Below are positions 1-10,041 of a stretch of 64,000 nucleotides of DNA, piece by piece. Positions within the stretch are counted from its first letter, which is position 1. Each line of letters starts with the position of its first letter. The translations under genes were made by a program, and so were the position numbers. The DNA is from Actinostola sp. cb2023 (Eukaryota; Cnidaria; Anthozoa; Actiniaria; Actinostolidae). Under the pieces are notes generated by a model, which was not told the origin of the DNA, searched no databases, and was given only the letters and a program-made list of their open reading frames with translations. Location: contig JAUJYZ010001041.1 of the NCBI GenBank assembly GCA_033675265.1, positions 186,001-250,000 of the forward strand, in the 5' to 3' direction.

Positions 1-1542
1 TTTAGGAATCTTTGTTTAGAGTATTATCAACTCGACCCCTGTCATTTTTACACCGCACCAGGTCTTTCTTGGCAGGCGTGTTTAAAAATGACTGAAGTTG
101 AACTATAATTATTGATAGACCCTGATATGCATCTGTTTATTGAGCAAGGTATGCGGGGGGGGGGGGGGGGGATTTCAGTAATTACTCATCGCTTTGCTAA
201 AGCTAACAACCCATACCTCGAAAGTTATGACCCTAATCAGGAAACAAATTATTTAATGTATTTAGATGCTAACAACTTGTATGGGTGGGCGATGTCACAA
301 TATCTTCCTACTGGTAATTTTGGTTGGTTAAGTGAACAGGAAATAGAATACTTAGATGTTACAAACCTCCCTGAAGATGGTGGAGAGGGGTACATTCTGG
401 AAGTAGATTTAGAGGTTTCTAAAGAACTCCATTCTCTTCATAATGATTACCCCCTAGCTCCTGAGCAAGTGAAAGTGTCGGTTGATATTCTCTCTCCATA
501 CTCTCTTCAACTGATTGACGATCTAGACATGCAGAATCAGACGTTTACAACCAAACTCATACCGAATTTAAACAACAAAACAAACTATGTATTACACTAC
601 CGCAACCTGCAACAGTACTTGTCCCTAGGTATGAAATTGACTAAAGTCCATCGTGTGCTTGGTTTTGATCAAAGTCCTTGGCTCAAAACGTACATTGATT
701 TCAATACAGAAAAACGCAAGCAAGCTCGTAATGATTTTGAAAAGGATTTTTTTCAAACTCATGAATAACTCGGTCTTCGGAAAAACTCTTGAAAATTTGT
801 ATAAAAGGATTTCTGTTAAATTAGTACACTCCCCCAAACAGCTGAAAAAACTAACAGCGTCACCCCTGTATGATTACTTCACCATTTTTAATGAAGACTT
901 AGCTGCAATCAACATGAGAAAACCTTCATTGTATTTGAATCGTCCAACTTACGTAGGGTTCTCTATCTTAGATCTGTCCAAGGTACTAATGTACAATTTT
1001 CATTATTGTGTAATCAAACAGAAGTACGGGGACAATGCAACACTGTGTTTCACTGACACAGACAGTTTAATGTATGACATACGCACGCAGGATGTGTACA
1101 GAGATATGGGGGAGGATATCAACCTATATGACACTTCGGAATACCCCAGCGACCACCCCATTTATAGTACCCTCAATAAAAAGGTTCTGGGTAAGATGAA
1201 GGATGAGACCCGTGGTGTTCCTATCAAAGAGTTTGTGGGTCTACGACGAAAAATGTATTCTCTGCTCTATAATGAGGGTGGGAAAACGGTTGAAAAGAAA
1301 ACTGCAAAGGGGATTTGTAAAAACGTCACCAAACGTGATATAAAACATCAACATTATAAAGATTGTTTATTTCATAAAAACGAACAATGGCTAACATGAA
1401 TCGTATACTGAGTGTGAAACACACGTTATACTCAGTGAACATTAACAAAATAGGTCTAAGTCCTTAGGATGACAAGCGGTATATATTAGCAGACGGTATA
1501 ACCACCTTAGCACATGGTCATGAGCTATTAAAGTGCCTATAA
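1..1542 (+). pseudogene. DNA polymerase type B fragment, Polinton/Maverick-like
   Basis: C-terminal half of a family-B DNA polymerase of the protein-primed kind; its 5' part lies outside the window. Visible are the motif A equivalent (DANNLYGWAMSQYLP, near 265), motif B (KLMNNSVFGKT, around 755-790) and motif C (DTDSLMYDI, around 1050-1076). This set is known from self-replicating Polinton/Maverick elements and related viruses. The copy is dead: in-frame TAA at 106-108, frame change in a T run near 746-752, second frame change near 1390-1396, TAG at 1465-1467. A run of 17 G at 155-171 leaves the frame intact. The reading frame runs into an inserted TTAA element near 1528; a short stretch after the second insertion (2855-2877, ending in TAG) could be the original 3' end. 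No Polinton integrase, ATPase or capsid gene was found nearby. Confidence 0.85.
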
Positions 1543-1986
1543 CCCCTGTGAGATTCTTTCAAAAATCTATTCAATATAAGCTGAATAGTTGGTGGGTTCA
1601 GTATTTTGTGATTTGAACCTTGCGTTTATGAGTTATAGAGGTTTGAAATCTCAATATGCAAATTTGATGACGTCAACCCAGGAATTTGCCATAACTTATT
1701 TAGACTTTTTCAAGAAGAGCTTATTTTTTGAAATGGGGAAAAAGTTATAAAATCATTTATAAAGACTGTGAAAATATTCTGTAAGTTTTCAAATGTCAAT
1801 AATCAGCACAAGGGCGTTTTGTATAATAAATGAAGTCTTAGTAGACGTCATCAAATTTGCATATTGAGATTTCAAACCTCTATAACTCATAAACGCAAGG
1901 TTCAAATCACAAAATACTGAACCCACCAACTATTCAGCTTATATTGAATAGAATTTTAAAACAATCTCACAGGGGTTATAGGCACT
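1532..1986. mobile_element. Palindromic MITE with TTAA flanks
   Basis: About 455 bp. The outer about 140 bp on each side (roughly 1532-1675 and 1848-1986) are near-perfect reverse complements beginning AGTGCCTATAACCCCTGTGA. TTAA lies on both sides (1528-1531, 1987-1990), the expected target duplication of piggyBac- or Kolobok-type transposition. There is no coding capacity, so it is non-autonomous. It sits in the 3' end of the DNA polymerase pseudogene and abuts a second TTAA element, sharing the TTAA at 1987. Confidence 0.8.
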
Positions 1987-1990
1987 TTAA

Positions 1991-2850
1991 GGGTGGACTA
2001 ACATATTTATTTAGACTGTTGCTAAGGAAAATTTGAAACCTAAAAAAAATCGTAAAATTCAAAGAGAAGAGAAGGGACTTATAGGAAGTGATTGTACGGG
2101 AGAAAGCTTTGTCAGAGCATGACGTCACCAAATTACGTCACAATGACGTCATCAAAACAGAAAACGCTCTTTTTTTCCAAGGATTTATAAGATACTGTAA
2201 ATCTATGATTATACACTTGTTCTACAATACAAGGAGCAGACAACTGAGCATGGATTTGGTATTTAAATGAAAAATGATTTTTTTATGGACGTTTTTCGAG
2301 CTGTTTTTAAGGATTAAATTCCATAACTTGTCATATTGTCTTCAGTTTTTAAAAAGCATGCTCAGCAATGTTGACTAGGTCGTTGTTGATATTCTAGGTT
2401 AGAAAAAAATAACCCTCAGTGAACGTGCTCGAAAATTTTGAAGGTTTTTGAAAACGAGAATCTGCGCATGCGCAATGAAGTCTTGTTAAATTTACCGTTC
2501 TTTTTCAGCATTGAATTGATGGATTTCGGAAAAGAATCCTACGAAAATGTTTAGACAGTTCTCTATTCTGTCATTTGGCATAAAAATTATTATGCAGCAA
2601 AGACGTTTTGATTTTCCTGTTGTACCCAAGCAGGAGATGCGCGAATTGTATGACTTTCAATTCATAAATTGTATGCTTGTTCATTTCTGCTAAAGCGAAA
2701 TTTAAAACCCCTAGAGAGAAGTAGGATGTTTAACAAGGCTATAAAATATCAACATTTCAGAAAAAAATCCTCAACAAAGCAAAATAATTGAAGACATGTA
2801 AAACCCCATAGCAACGCGGTTGCATAGTAACGAAATATGTTAGTCCACCC
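1991..2850. mobile_element. Non-autonomous TTAA element, 860 bp
   Basis: Bounded by TTAA at 1987-1990 and 2851-2854, with short terminal inverted repeats GGGTGGACTAACATATTT / AAATATGTTAGTCCACCC. The interior has no convincing ORF; a 60-codon ORF at 2088-2270 has no recognisable feature. TTAA duplication suggests piggyBac- or Kolobok-like mobilisation in trans. It is stacked directly on the palindromic element to its left. Confidence 0.75.
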
Positions 2851-2877
2851 TTAAACACACTGTATTCAGCAAAATAG

Positions 2878-3590
2878 TACAGTTTAAAGTTTATAAAATA
2901 GTTCAGTATGAACATAATAGTAGTCGATTGTAGAATGTAAATTGTATTATATTACCATAAGTATTATATTGTATACAATGATGGAGAATAATAAACGTTT
3001 TAAAACAAAGCAGATGTCTTTGTGTTAAACCATGCACATCACATTCACATGCATGTTTACATACATGTAATCTCAAGAACAACGATTGAGTTCAGCTTAC
3101 TAACTATCCTTACATAAACGGTAGAACTCTGAGAGTTCTGACTAGCATAAGATGTCTCGTTATTCTCGGTTTTAAATTGAATCGAGGATGTAATAAGATA
3201 CAATGTCTAAGTGTGGAACTCTTTAGACTATGAATATGATGATCTATGAAGTGGAATATACGATCATACATGTTAATTGAAAATCGTTTATATACTCACA
3301 AAAAGCTCGCCGCAATCACATCCTTCCCAATTTTGAAGATAACCCATGTATAATCATTTAATCCACCTTATGGAACGTCGAAAGCAAACTGAGATGAACG
3401 GAATTATGTCTCATTTAAAGATTTTAGATAAGCTGAAGTCACCGCCCTACAAACATGGTGGCTTCAATATGATTGATTTTATTTAAGGTGAGTCTGCTGT
3501 CGAATGGCATGCGGGCTCACGAATCTAAAAATAGTCTTGTGTAGGGTAACAGAACAGTTGGAAAACAACAAAACAATTGCTACAATATTT
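2878..3590. other. Intergenic; a faint exon-like trace
   Basis: AT-rich, with an AATAAA-type signal near 2988 after the polymerase remnant. On the minus strand around 3305-3350 a short stretch reads GCDCGELF followed by GTGAGT, recalling the GCDCNEI motif of the neighbouring membrane-protein gene; it may be a decayed duplicate exon. Nothing else was seen. Confidence 0.3.
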
Positions 3591-4553
3591 TTAGATGGAG
3601 GTAGCAACATTCTTTTTTCCAGCAGAATATAATTCAATTTCTTCATCGCTGCTGCTTGCAATACTTAAAACTGGAGACCGATCACTTCCCATGGGGATAA
3701 GTTCCATGGTGGGTTGGATCGCCAAGTTAGGGTGGTGAAGTCTCCAACATCTTCTTAATACAAAGAATATAATTACACATACGATGATGGTGGATAGAGT
3801 GCCGATTAAGAAGTAAATGTATAGCATATCCAACGTCATTGTGTTAGGTTGTCTTGGAAGACTATCCACCGTTGAACTTGGTGAAACTGGCTGGGTTGGT
3901 GTTGGGTGGAGAGTACCAACAGTTAATGATAAGCTTGGTGGGGCAGTTGTTGTTGATGTAAGTGATTGATGAAATGGTAAGGTGGGGGGTGGGGGTAGTG
4001 TAGATGATCTTCTTCTTGAGTGGGTAGGTTTTATATCCATACTTCGTGATGTAGGAGTAGTGAGAGTGATAAAAATGGTCCATAGTCGCATGGGAGATGT
4101 TGATCGATGAGGTGAAAAAGTGGAGATAAAGGCTGGTGTGGGGGTGATGGAACGGTAGCTTGACGGTGAAGAATATTGCGTTGTGGAACATGACGGAGGC
4201 ATACAATTGGTGCGGATGGTTACATATGGAGGGGCGAGCTGACATAGAAGGTATACACAATCCATCGGTGGGTTATTTCTCACGTCTATGATCTTTATCC
4301 ACAAGTTATTTAGGGTAAGTGCGGTTACATTGACAAGTTTGAGGTTGTTGTATCTAAGCGAAAGGAGCGTGAATCGATTTGAAAGTCCTGTAACGTTCGG
4401 TTGGGTGTCCAGATTTAAGAACGAGCAATCAACAAGTCCCAATATCTCGTTACAATCGCATCCTTCATTGAGACAACTGTTGCGTGGTTTCCCCTCCGCA
4501 TGATGAGCGTGGAGAAGGAGGATTGAAAGTATAAGGAGTAATATTGATACCAT
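3591..4553 (-). CDS. Single-pass membrane protein with LRR-like N-terminal module
   Basis: Uninterrupted minus-strand ORF. I start it at the Met at 4553 because a classic signal peptide follows (MVSILLLILSILLLHAHHA); the ORF is open 28 codons further upstream. Next comes a Cys-rich cap (CLNEGCDC...VDC) like an LRR N-terminal cap, one or two leucine-rich repeats (TLLSLRYNNLKLVNV; IIDVRNNPPMDC), a long Ser/Thr/Pro-rich stalk likely to be O-glycosylated, a membrane helix (about IYFLIGTLSTIIVCVIIFFV), a basic stop-transfer (RRCW) and a short acidic tail (SSSDEEIELY). It looks like a type I cell-surface receptor or adhesion protein; the ligand is unknown. It is the only undamaged longer ORF near the polymerase fragment and is transcribed towards it. 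Whether it is a host gene or cargo of the mobile element is open. Confidence 0.7.
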   Translation of the reverse strand: MVSILLLILSILLLHAHHAEGKPRNSCLNEGCDCNEILGLVDCSFLNLDTQPNVTGLSNRFTLLSLRYNNLKLVNVTALTLNNLWIKIIDVRNNPPMDCVYLLCQLAPPYVTIRTNCMPPSCSTTQYSSPSSYRSITPTPAFISTFSPHRSTSPMRLWTIFITLTTPTSRSMDIKPTHSRRRSSTLPPPPTLPFHQSLTSTTTAPPSLSLTVGTLHPTPTQPVSPSSTVDSLPRQPNTMTLDMLYIYFLIGTLSTIIVCVIIFFVLRRCWRLHHPNLAIQPTMELIPMGSDRSPVLSIASSSDEEIELYSAGKKNVATSI

Positions 4554-4794
4554 TTTGTACAATGCTGAGAAGTAAACAACTATCGGCATCGTAAAGACAA
4601 TAATGTTGCGAGATGCGCTACAAATATGTAACACCATTAACTGTTATATAAATTTTGACATTTTCCCCTGCGTGTACTGCATATGGAGATAACCATAATT
4701 TTCAATTTCGAGATGGAATAGGATTCTTAGATGGAATGAAAGAGATAACATTTCACCAGTCCGAGAGAGGACCGGATCTCCCTCCAGAAGTTGG

Positions 4795-4915
4795 GACCCC
4801 GGTTTCTAAGGTCCTAAGATTTGGGACCGAGGCAAGCTCGTTAAGACCACCCATCCTGAAATTTGGGACCGAGACAAGCTCGTTAAGACCACCCCTCCCC
4901 CCCAATATTTTTGGG
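4795..4915. repeat. Two-copy direct repeat, about 50 bp unit
   Basis: The phrase TTTGGGACCGAG(G/A)CAAGCTC followed by GTTAAGACCACCC occurs twice in tandem, and a partial TTGGGACCCC precedes it. An overlapping ORF has no recognisable feature. Confidence 0.6.
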
Positions 4916-4954
4916 ACCGGGACTATGGTGAACTCTCATTTGACTACTACTGTG

Positions 4955-5520
4955 AGACAAAATTAATGATGATGTTTTTACTCTTACCAACTATGCTACT
5001 ATCTTACCAACATGCTCTCCACGATGTCTTTGTCAGGGTGTGGTTTCTCATGTGCATCTGTTAAATTCATCTGTTAAATTCATCCCAGTCATTTCAATGT
5101 TGGTATAAAAGCAATTCCTAAGGAATGATGCACATGATGATGCCGACTTTTTGACAAGTGCTTGATCCAAAGACTTTTGGAATAAATAGACACTAGATCC
5201 TGGTGATAGTTCAACCATCTACAAAAAGAGAGCAACATATATGATATTCAGATATTAAGCTATTATATACTGGTACCACATAAGTATTTGTAATGTATTA
5301 ATACTGTCCTACATGTATATCGATCTTTATGGTCATAGCTTGTTTATGAGGGGGACAGATCGATGCATGAACAATAGCCTTTTGAACTTAATCTGCTCTG
5401 CTGAGGTTTGCTTGATTTCAATTAAACCTCTATTATGCAGCTCTCGATCTGTTATCTGTTCAAGTGCAACTAAACCCTGAACGCAAGGTTCAAATCGTCT
5501 GCTTAACAGAGGTTAGACTT
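4955..5520. other. No gene seen
   Basis: AT-rich sequence without a supported ORF or clear repeat structure. Confidence 0.5.
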
Positions 5521-5523
5521 GTC

Positions 5524-5618
5524 ACAAGTCGACCTCTCTTGTATCCCAGATGTGCGAGCGAAGCGAGCCATTGAGGTCGCGACCGAGCGAGCGACGAAGT
5601 CGCGAGAGGTCGACTTGT
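5524..5618. repeat. Inverted repeat with CG-rich core
   Basis: ACAAGTCGACCTCTC (5524-5538) is reverse-complemented by GAGAGGTCGACTTGTC (5603-5618). The core is GCGAGCGAAGCGAGC-like and gives open frames on both strands that I take to be fortuitous. A second small inverted pair, AAAAGTCCTTCC / GGAAGGACTTTT, lies at 5974-6018. They may be termini of one small element. Confidence 0.5.
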
Positions 5619-6265
5619 CCCACTTGCAAGGTTTTCATTTGCGTTTCGCGCCATAAATTATCAGGGGGCGGAGTTTTGTCACACACACCGTCGTGTCTGG
5701 TTTCATTCAGGGTCAACTCCAACACTCAGTCACAAGATCATATTTGTTTGCTCTGAACCAAAGTTATTTGTAACAAAGACTATAGACGAAAGCTTGTAAC
5801 ATTCGTTAAGAGGCTTCCTCGTAATTCTTTGTATTCTGTTATTCTTTGAGCTTCGTTCAACGCCTCAGATATCAATTTCATGGTGAGTTGACCCAAAGCA
5901 ACGTGAGACGACGCGTACGTACTTGCTGTTCGGTTGTATTATTGGGTCGCTAAAATTGGCGGGAATCAAGTTTGAAAAGTCCTTCCCCGGGGCAACAGAA
6001 AGAGGAAGGACTTTTCGAAAGTCTAAACAGAGGTTTGACCTGCATGTACATACAATTTTATTTTAGTACTGAGTTTTTGTGGCTACTCTCCTTCGTAAGA
6101 AGAGTAACCACTATGTCATCGAGTGTGTAAGTAAGTAAGATATGTAAGTGTGTAATTCGGGTAGTGTCCGGAACTAGTCAGGTGATCGAAAATCAGCGAC
6201 GATGTCGCCATGATGTACCCGATGGTTTTCCGACTAGTCATCCATCTTTTCTCTTCACGCGTTGG

Positions 6266-6796
6266 TTTGAAGGTAAGTTTTCACTCTATTATACTATTAT
6301 ATTCTATGCTATTTTGCACCAGAAACCAGACACATCTCTCGTGCAAAGTGTCAAGTGTTTGTTCATAACGATTGTTTCAGGTTTTTCATGGCGGTCTGTT
6401 GTGATTTCCCTGCAGACGAATATCGATCTCAAAGTCAATGTATTCGGCTCTCGGATGCGAGTTAAAAACTCGCTATAAAAGCCATTATAATCACTAAATA
6501 CTAAATGACACACAGGACTCAAGTAGATATTGATGTTTTAATATTTTGAAAGCAGTTTTAGAAATTCAAGATATCAAAAGGACAGGATTCATGGCTATAG
6601 TATAGAGTACATTTGTATACGGGTTTTGATTTTATGAAAGACACAGGAAGCCCAATACACAAACAGAGAGTGGTGATCACCTAAAAAAATATTTATGAAA
6701 AAACACTTGACACTTTTAATTTCCACGAGAGATGTGCCTGGTTTCAGGTGCAAAATAGCGTAAAATCATAGTATATTAGAGTGTAAACTTCAACAC
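6266..6796. repeat. Diverged inverted repeat, about 95-bp arms
   Basis: The arm at 6266-6362 (contains GCTATTTTGCACCAGAAACC) reappears in reverse complement at 6700-6796 with scattered substitutions. It is probably an old foldback or MITE; no target duplication was defined. Confidence 0.65.
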
Positions 6797-7448
6797 CACT
6801 TTATCAAAAGTTGAGTTCAACGGTCTATATTATATATTACTGAACACTGTTAAATTAATGTTTTAAAAGTTATTGTTCAATTATTTGTATGCTGTCACAA
6901 TTGTTTTCAATTAAAGTTGTATTAAGATACATTTCTGATTCAAATTAGTATTATGTAGAACCAAAGATCAAGTTCAGATAGATAAGATAGATAAAGTATT
7001 TAAAGTATTATTATTATGATTATAGTTCAATCATACTAGTTCAACAGAGGAATCCCCCAAAAGGGATATGACATTGACTAACATTTTCCCTTGACGACTC
7101 AATGACAGTTTAAGGCTAGTTTACTGCCCTATCTAACTACACATTGCTTCTACATTTCAAAACCGCAGTACCTACACTACCTATTTTTATTTTTGTTTTA
7201 TTTACTGTCGAGTAGCCACATGCAGTCCTTGACTGCCTATTTTTCAATTTAAGATGAGAATTACAATATCTAAAACAGAATATTAATGTATTAATTAGAG
7301 TATATATAATCTTTGTTGGACAAAAATGATTATTTATTTACCTTGTACTGCATTGCTGTAGCTCTATTCAGTTTACCAGGCCTCGGTGAATCACCTCCAT
7401 CTGCAAAGTCAAATGGAAAAAGTACTGATGTAATTATAACAATAATAA
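6797..7448. other. No gene seen
   Basis: AT-rich spacer without supported coding sequence. Confidence 0.5.
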
Positions 7449-7450
7449 TA

Positions 7451-7722
7451 CAGCCCTTTGCAAAAATTCTGTAAATCAAGTATATCAGTATATCCATATA
7501 TCGGGTGCATTATGGGTAATTGAAAAAGTCCCCTAAATGATGTTTCACGCAAGCAACATTGGTGAAACTCTTTTGCATGTTATGTAATTTTGTCTCTAGT
7601 TTGTTGTTTGTATGTCTCTGCTGCATATTTTGTGGAAAAACTCTATAATAGTATTACCCATAATGCACCCGATATATGGATATACTGATATATTTGATTT
7701 ACAGAACTTTTGCAAAGGGCTG
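7451..7722. mobile_element. MITE with TA duplication (mariner-like)
   Basis: 272 bp. The arms begin CAGCCCTTTGCAAAA and end with its complement; about 68 bp on each side pair. TA lies on both sides (7449-7450, 7723-7724), typical of Tc1/mariner-type insertion. No coding capacity. Confidence 0.75.
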
Positions 7723-7853
7723 TATATATTCAATAATAATTGTATGGGACTCTATGTTTGAGCCTGTGATGCCTTGAACAATATGTTTGCAGTACGTACA
7801 GAAAGACCCAAACATTAGCAAAAGGCATCAAGGGCTCGGATACAGGGTCATTA

Positions 7854-8101
7854 CTACCGAAATCACTCGACTGTTAGCACTGCCAAAATAACGATCGATT
7901 GCGTTTTGAAATTCGGTTAACTCATTGGAGAGCTCCAAATGGTCAGGTGACATTAGTTTCTCATTCTTTTCTGATCAATGGAGACCTTTTTGAATGTCAC
8001 ATGACCATTTGGAGCTCTCCAAATGGTCACGTGAATTAACCGAAATTCAAAAAGCGATCAATCGTTATTTTGGCGGTGCTCACAATCAGTGATTTGGGTA
8101 G
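7854..8101. mobile_element. Foldback MITE with TA duplication
   Basis: About 248 bp. The left half (CTACCGAAATCACT...GAGAGCTCCAAATGGTCA) pairs with the right half over about 100 bp per arm. TA lies on both sides (7852-7853, 8102-8103). Non-coding. Confidence 0.75.
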
Positions 8102-8234
8102 TATGTGCACTCATGCTGAGACCACAGGGGTTCTACATGCACATGTATTTTGTAGGGTTACAACATTGCATTTCTTTTGTAAACTGGCAGAATACGTACC
8201 CCACCTCCAGATATAAATTTTCATAGGACTACAA

Positions 8235-8549
8235 TCATTGCTTACCATATGCTTTGTATCCAGCAAGCTCTCTCTTTAGCTCCTGTAACTCTTGCTTGAG
8301 GACCTTACAAGAGGAACATCCATAGGTGTCTTCCACTACCTCTCTCCTTGGGCACTTTCCACCAAATGTTAACCTTTGACCATGGAATGGAGTCTGCGGA
8401 GGTGTGGAGTTAACAATGGATGCATCTGCACCATACTCAGAATGAACGCGTGGAGTGAGGTTTGAAGTCTGTCTGTGATCGATTGGGAGAGAGACCTGTG
8501 TGTCGATGCTGTCGTCATCCACGTGATTGATTGGGATCACTTGAAACAA
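8235..8549 (-). CDS. Exon with minisatellite-derived N-terminus and coiled coil
   Basis: A 104-codon open stretch on the minus strand. Its first third (HVDDDSIDTQVSLPIDH) is a copy of the 48-bp minisatellite unit arrayed at 12.66-13.09 kb, translated in the same frame. The rest is unique, with a Cys pair (CSSCKVL) and a short heptad-like helix (LKQELQELKRELAGYK). It ends at a GGTAAGC sequence that could be a splice donor (about 8244). This looks like an internal or first exon of an unidentified gene that has taken in the repeat. No function can be assigned. Confidence 0.35.
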   Translation of the reverse strand: MFQVIPINHVDDDSIDTQVSLPIDHRQTSNLTPRVHSEYGADASIVNSTPPQTPFHGQRLTFGGKCPRREVVEDTYGCSSCKVLKQELQELKRELAGYKAYGKQ

Positions 8550-8817
8550 GTTTGAAAAGTAATCTTTTTAATAAGAATTTGTGGTGTGTTTTTAATTAGT
8601 ACATAAGATAATTAATTGCCATTAGATTTTGCATTTTTTTATATGACTAGTTTATTCGAATTAGTTGTATCTATAAAAATAAATATGCAAATAAATAAAT
8701 ATAAACCTCTGCATTATCTAAAATATTGTTGAAGTTTTGATTTTGAATCCAGCTCATTTACAAAATTTATTAGAGAGATTGGTAATTTCTTTTCATCCTG
8801 AATGTGCATGATGCACG

Positions 8818-8975
8818 TTTGTGGCAAGGTCTTCGTGTGGTTGCACAAAATGTCCTGGCTATTTTTTTTAAATGTAAAAACAATTTAATGTAAAAACATA
8901 CATAGAACGACAATGGAACAATAGCCAGGACGTTTGTGCAGCTAGACGAAGAACTGTGAAGACCTGACTGTAGAT
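8818..8975. repeat. Inverted repeat, about 45-bp arms
   Basis: GTCTTCGTGTGGTTGCACAA...TGTCCTGGCTATT near 8830-8866 pairs with AATAGCCAGGACGTTTGTGC near 8921-8940 and the bases after it. It is likely a small foldback element. ORFs across it (8770-9039) look fortuitous. Confidence 0.55.
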
Positions 8976-9039
8976 CTAAACGGCCCAAAACCATTGAGCG
9001 TAGTGTAGAGTTAACCAAGAATATCCAAACGCACCACAA

Positions 9040-9733
9040 AGTTCTTACAGCGTATCTTTCACATTAATTTGATAACCGAGTGATCATAGTTGAAGTAATG
9101 CCGTAGATATGATGTAGATATTAGGTAGAGATGATGGTTTGAACTAAAGTAATATAAATCAAAAGACAACGGATTACTATTCGATCACTAAGTTAATGTA
9201 TACAATCTTTAAGTGCAATATAGAAGGTCAATTATGTATAACAATGATGATTAACTCCATTCTAAACAACTAAACATAAACTTGAGCTTACTTTGGTTTC
9301 CTGGCTAGGTAAAATAGCAATATAGATGAGGTAGCTTGTAGATAGGTTCGTGATAGAATAGCTGCAGTGTACTTGTCGATAAGTCGCGGTTTTACATGTG
9401 ATAACTCGTGATCTCTCAAAAGGGTATTTTATTTGTAATTTAAAAATTACAAATAAATCACTATGGTTGGCTAATTACAACTTAATAGAAATACGTCATA
9501 CAAAAGTAAATAAGAATGCTCCGTTAGCATTCTAAGATAACATTCCGGTCCCTAAAGGTGATACATGGAGCCTTTATATATATATGTGTAGCAGAATCAA
9601 GTACGTTCTAATCAACTTCGTGATCACGTAATTTAACAAAACGTTGAGTAAATATCTAATATACTTAGTGTTCATATAATGTTCGTTGCAATGTTCATGC
9701 AAACACTTGTCTTTACTCCTCTCTATTTCAGGT
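9040..9733. other. No gene seen; possible BEL 3' flank or LTR
   Basis: This stretch lies downstream of the BEL/Pao integrase on its strand, where the 3' LTR would be expected, but I could not identify LTR borders. It contains a short AT palindrome near 9430-9460. Confidence 0.35.
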
Positions 9734-10041
9734 CTACTGGATTTCAGGGAAATCAGCGCCTTTCAAAAGAACTATCTTGTCAACGAGATGCACCAACACA
9801 GTTTTTCTGTTTTTCACCTTTACTGACCGCACCCTTCCATCATGGCTGCTCTTGTGTACTTCTTGAATACGACCAAGCGGCCATAAGCTTCTAGGTGTAT
9901 TCTCGTCGACGATCATCACGATGTCATTCACTTGAAGATTTCTCATGTCCTTGGTCCAGCGTTGCCATGCTTGAAGAGTGGGAAGATATTCCTTTATCCA
10001 ACGACGCCAGAATATATCGGCCAGATATTGCACTTGGCACC
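9734..10041 (-). pseudogene. BEL/Pao integrase C-terminal (DUF5641-like) part
   Basis: Codes on the minus strand for the conserved tail that follows the integrase core in BEL/Pao retrotransposons: YLADIFWRRWIKEYLPTLQ at the start, then a small beta-rich domain (NDIVMIVDEN, LGRIQEVHKS, RSVKVK). It continues the integrase at 11874-12654 but is cut off from it by a 1.8-kb inserted element. The frame is open to its stop at 9734. It would act in the nucleus as part of the integrase during cDNA insertion. Confidence 0.8.

Noticed and set aside
5522..5756. Overlapping ORFs on both strands
   Set aside because: They arise from the CG-rich core of a palindrome; no domain.
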